From positions 31,438,765-31,502,764 of the forward strand of contig CM048840.1 in NCBI GenBank assembly GCA_026545765.1: a stretch of 64,000 nt of DNA. The letters run 5' to 3'. This DNA comes from Plantago major. Its lineage: Eukaryota; Streptophyta; Magnoliopsida; Lamiales; Plantaginaceae. The translations under genes were made by a program, and so were the position numbers. The notes under the pieces were generated by a model. It saw only the letters and a program-made list of their open reading frames with translations, made no database searches and had not been told where the DNA came from. This document shows positions 61,901-64,000 of this stretch, in pieces (within the stretch, counting starts at the first letter, position 1; each line of letters begins with the position of its first letter).

Positions 61901-64000
61901 AACTCAATGTGGGAAACCAGCCTAGGACGGCAGAAGGAACTACTTGTATATACCAACTTAGTATAAAAGAAAAACTTTTTGGGAAGCCATTCAAAATTTG
62001 AGGGGTAAACAGAAATTGATAGTAGACACAATAATTTTGAGACTGCAACAGCACAAACTACCTCTTAGATTTTCGCTTTGACTTCCTATCCCGTCTCTTG
62101 CGTCGTTTTTCACGTCTCCTATCCCTCCTCTTTCCGTGCCTATGCCTATCTCTCTTGGATCTCTTCCTTTTCTTGCGCCTGTCATCACTTGAAGAACTGG
62201 AGTCGCTTAATGATGTAGCATCAGAATCACTATCAGATTCAGAAGACTCCGTATCAGAATCTGTTGAAGTATCTGATTCAGAAGTATAATAGTATCTTCT
62301 TCTTTTCCTGCGCTTCTTTGAAGACTTCTTATGCTTCCCCTTTCTCTTCAGTTCATGATTGCTTTCACCATTCAGACCCATCTTATTCCCCTTATCCTTG
62401 TCTGCAAGTGCCAGAAATTAAGGGTAAATAATTAGCATAAAAACTTCACATGAAAAATCCTAACAGTGACATTTGACAGCTCTTAGAAAACTAAGGAAAC
62501 AATGAAAATTAATGGAAATGCTCAACGAAGGAAATAGCATAAATTATCAAAGAGATCTTTCAGCCAGTAAAAAAAAGTCAAGTTGAAACACATTTAATAA
62601 TCTTACCGCCATTTAGTTCTCCAGAATTGATTATCTTGACAGTCACAGCAGGTCTGCCATTTTCATCCCCAGCATTCTCGATCTTTTTCAACACCTCATA
62701 GCCATCAACAAGTTTACCAAAGACAACACATTTCCTGTTGAACAAATAACATCAACTAAGCAGGGAAACTATCTGATATCTATCCCCATAATGCAATAGA
62801 AAAACAACTCCAGTTCGAAAACTGAATATATTCTGTATCCCTTTATGCCTTGGGTAAAATGCATAAATGTACTCTATGTTCTTCACAAAATGCATGGATG
62901 TACCTCATGTTCTTAAAATTGCACGAATGTATCTCATGTTCTCTAAAAGTATGCACACTTGCTCCAATAATTGTGTGTGTATTACATTCTCCATGTGCAA
63001 GTGAATTCGCTTTCTTTTTTAATCTTACAAGTGTTAAAAATTCACAATGGTTTTTTTTTGGAACCAAGAGCAATAAGATTAATTTAAAATTATTAAAACT
63101 ACAAAAAAAAAATTATAATAAAATGAACTAAAAAAGAAATATGTGAAAATTAAAAGAAATATAAATAATAGCTTTACTAAATTGAAGAATAATTATATAA
63201 ATAAAAATGTTATAAAAAATTATAGTAGTGATATTATCAAAATTTATAATAGCACTACAAAAAATTATCAAAATTATTGAAGGCAAAAGTGTTCTGATCA
63301 TAATGTATATTATGAATTATTGTTATTTTGAAAATATTTAAGTGAAACTGTCTAACTCGCTTAGAAAATTAATTGATCCTTATATTAATACATTTGTATT
63401 AATATTAAAAAATAATTATAAAGAAAAAATATATTAGTTTTTTCACTTTATTTTTCATATTTAATTTGTACCTTTAATAAAAAAATTAATTTAAATAATC
63501 CTTAATAATTTTTTTAAACTACCATAAAATTTGTTATAAAGTCTTACATTTTTTTAAGAAAAACCAATTTATTGTTCTTATACTTGGTGAATATTTAAGA
63601 TATTTATCCCAAAAAACATAAGCGCACTTGCACGAATGGAGACTGTAATGCACACACCACTATTGGAGTAAGTGTGCATACTTTTATAGAACATGAGGTA
63701 CATTCGTGCAATTTCAAGAACATGAGGTACATCCGTGCATATTTCGAAGAACATAGGGTACATTTGTGCATTTTACCCCCCTTTATTGGGTGACAGACAC
63801 TTTCACTTCCAAACATAATTATTGATACAAAAATTAAAGAAAAGGTACAGGGACAATCAGCCAGGGCAACAGGATTAAATGCAAAACAAACAGCTTGTAG
63901 CTCAAATTTTTCATGCATATAAAAATCATACTTGTTTGACAATATTTTGTTAGCATTTTGGATGGTTTATATTGGCAGAGTTTGAAGGAATCTAACTTTT
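58996..64000 (-). CDS. SR-type cyclophilin (CYP63/CYP95-like peptidyl-prolyl isomerase), 3' part
   Basis: Members join an N-terminal cyclophilin isomerase domain to a long Arg/Ser tail and work with SR splicing factors in nuclear speckles. Exons in view: 62607-62734, 62062-62401, 61268-61356, 60991-61180, 60163-60915, 60007-60060, 58996-59332; total 1891 nt, in frame to the stop at 58996. The first visible exon is the end of the cyclophilin domain ([28 protein letters not shown]). Then come a Lys/Arg block, an acidic Ser stretch ([20 protein letters not shown]), a second basic block, an acidic linker (ETEEGEYP), and about 370 residues of RS/SP repeats containing [11 protein letters not shown]. 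The cyclophilin catalytic residues lie to the right of the window; the intron 62735 to the edge has no further exon. Ser-Pro and RS repeats suggest SR-kinase sites. Confidence 0.92.
62848..63778. mobile_element. Foldback / MULE-like MITE in the cyclophilin intron
   Basis: Arms of about 160 bp (62848-63010 and 63620-63778) are inverted repeats: GGGTAAAATGCATAAATGTA on the left and TACATTTGTGCATTTTACCC on the right. Each arm contains three copies of a CATGAGGTACATCCGTGCAT-like word. The middle, about 600 bp, is very AT-rich. The flanks CCCTTTATG (62839-62847) and CCCTTTATT (63779-63787) match at 8 of 9 positions, fitting a Mutator-like 9-bp target duplication. It has no coding region. Confidence 0.8.

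Overview
The window is nuclear DNA of a flowering plant, most likely a eudicot. The evidence is introns with plant-type splice sites, AT-rich intergenic DNA, Stowaway, Tourist, hAT and CACTA-type elements, a tRNA-derived SINE, and five plant genes: a Dicer-like 3 enzyme, a RanBP2-type zinc-finger protein, a TSO1-like CXC protein, an AMT2/AMT3-type ammonium transporter and an SR-type cyclophilin. I cannot name the species.

Layout. 1-7272 (minus): 5' two-thirds of a Dicer-like 3 gene (16 exons in view, 939 codons, the 3' part lies beyond the left edge). About 7.3-19.5 kb: gene-free DNA with MITEs, dispersed repeats, TA microsatellites and a minisatellite with higher-order structure. 19485-28595: one CACTA (En/Spm-type) transposon of about 9.1 kb, with subterminal repeats at both ends, a broken TNP2-type transposase and a second, Gly/Arg-rich ORF. 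It sits inside one copy of a tandemly duplicated target. 28.6-37.5 kb: retroelement debris (LTR-like DNA with tandem repeats, a LINE reverse-transcriptase relic, an internally deleted Copia element) and a PIF/Harbinger remnant. 39239-40175 (minus): a small three-finger RanBP2 zinc-finger gene. 41-47.5 kb: a SINE, MITEs, and a hAT MITE nested in another repeat. 48070-54252 (plus): TSO1-like gene, 11 exons, 903 codons. 55382-57187 (minus): ammonium transporter, 3 exons, 479 residues, convergent with the TSO1-like gene. 58996 to beyond about 62734 (minus): 3' part of an SR-cyclophilin gene, whose first intron in view carries a foldback element of about 930 bp.

All coding models were assembled by hand from splice signals, frame continuity and family resemblance. 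The exon sums stay in frame for all five genes, which supports them, but no transcript data were available.

The genes show no operon-like or pathway relation. The one thematic link is that Dicer-like 3 makes the 24-nt siRNAs that silence transposons, and this window holds many such targets, including inverted repeats inside transcribed introns. I found no convincing new biological system. The most informative items are structural: a nested insertion with its empty site preserved nearby, a CACTA inserted into a duplicated target, a higher-order minisatellite, and two probable GC-AG introns in neighbouring genes.
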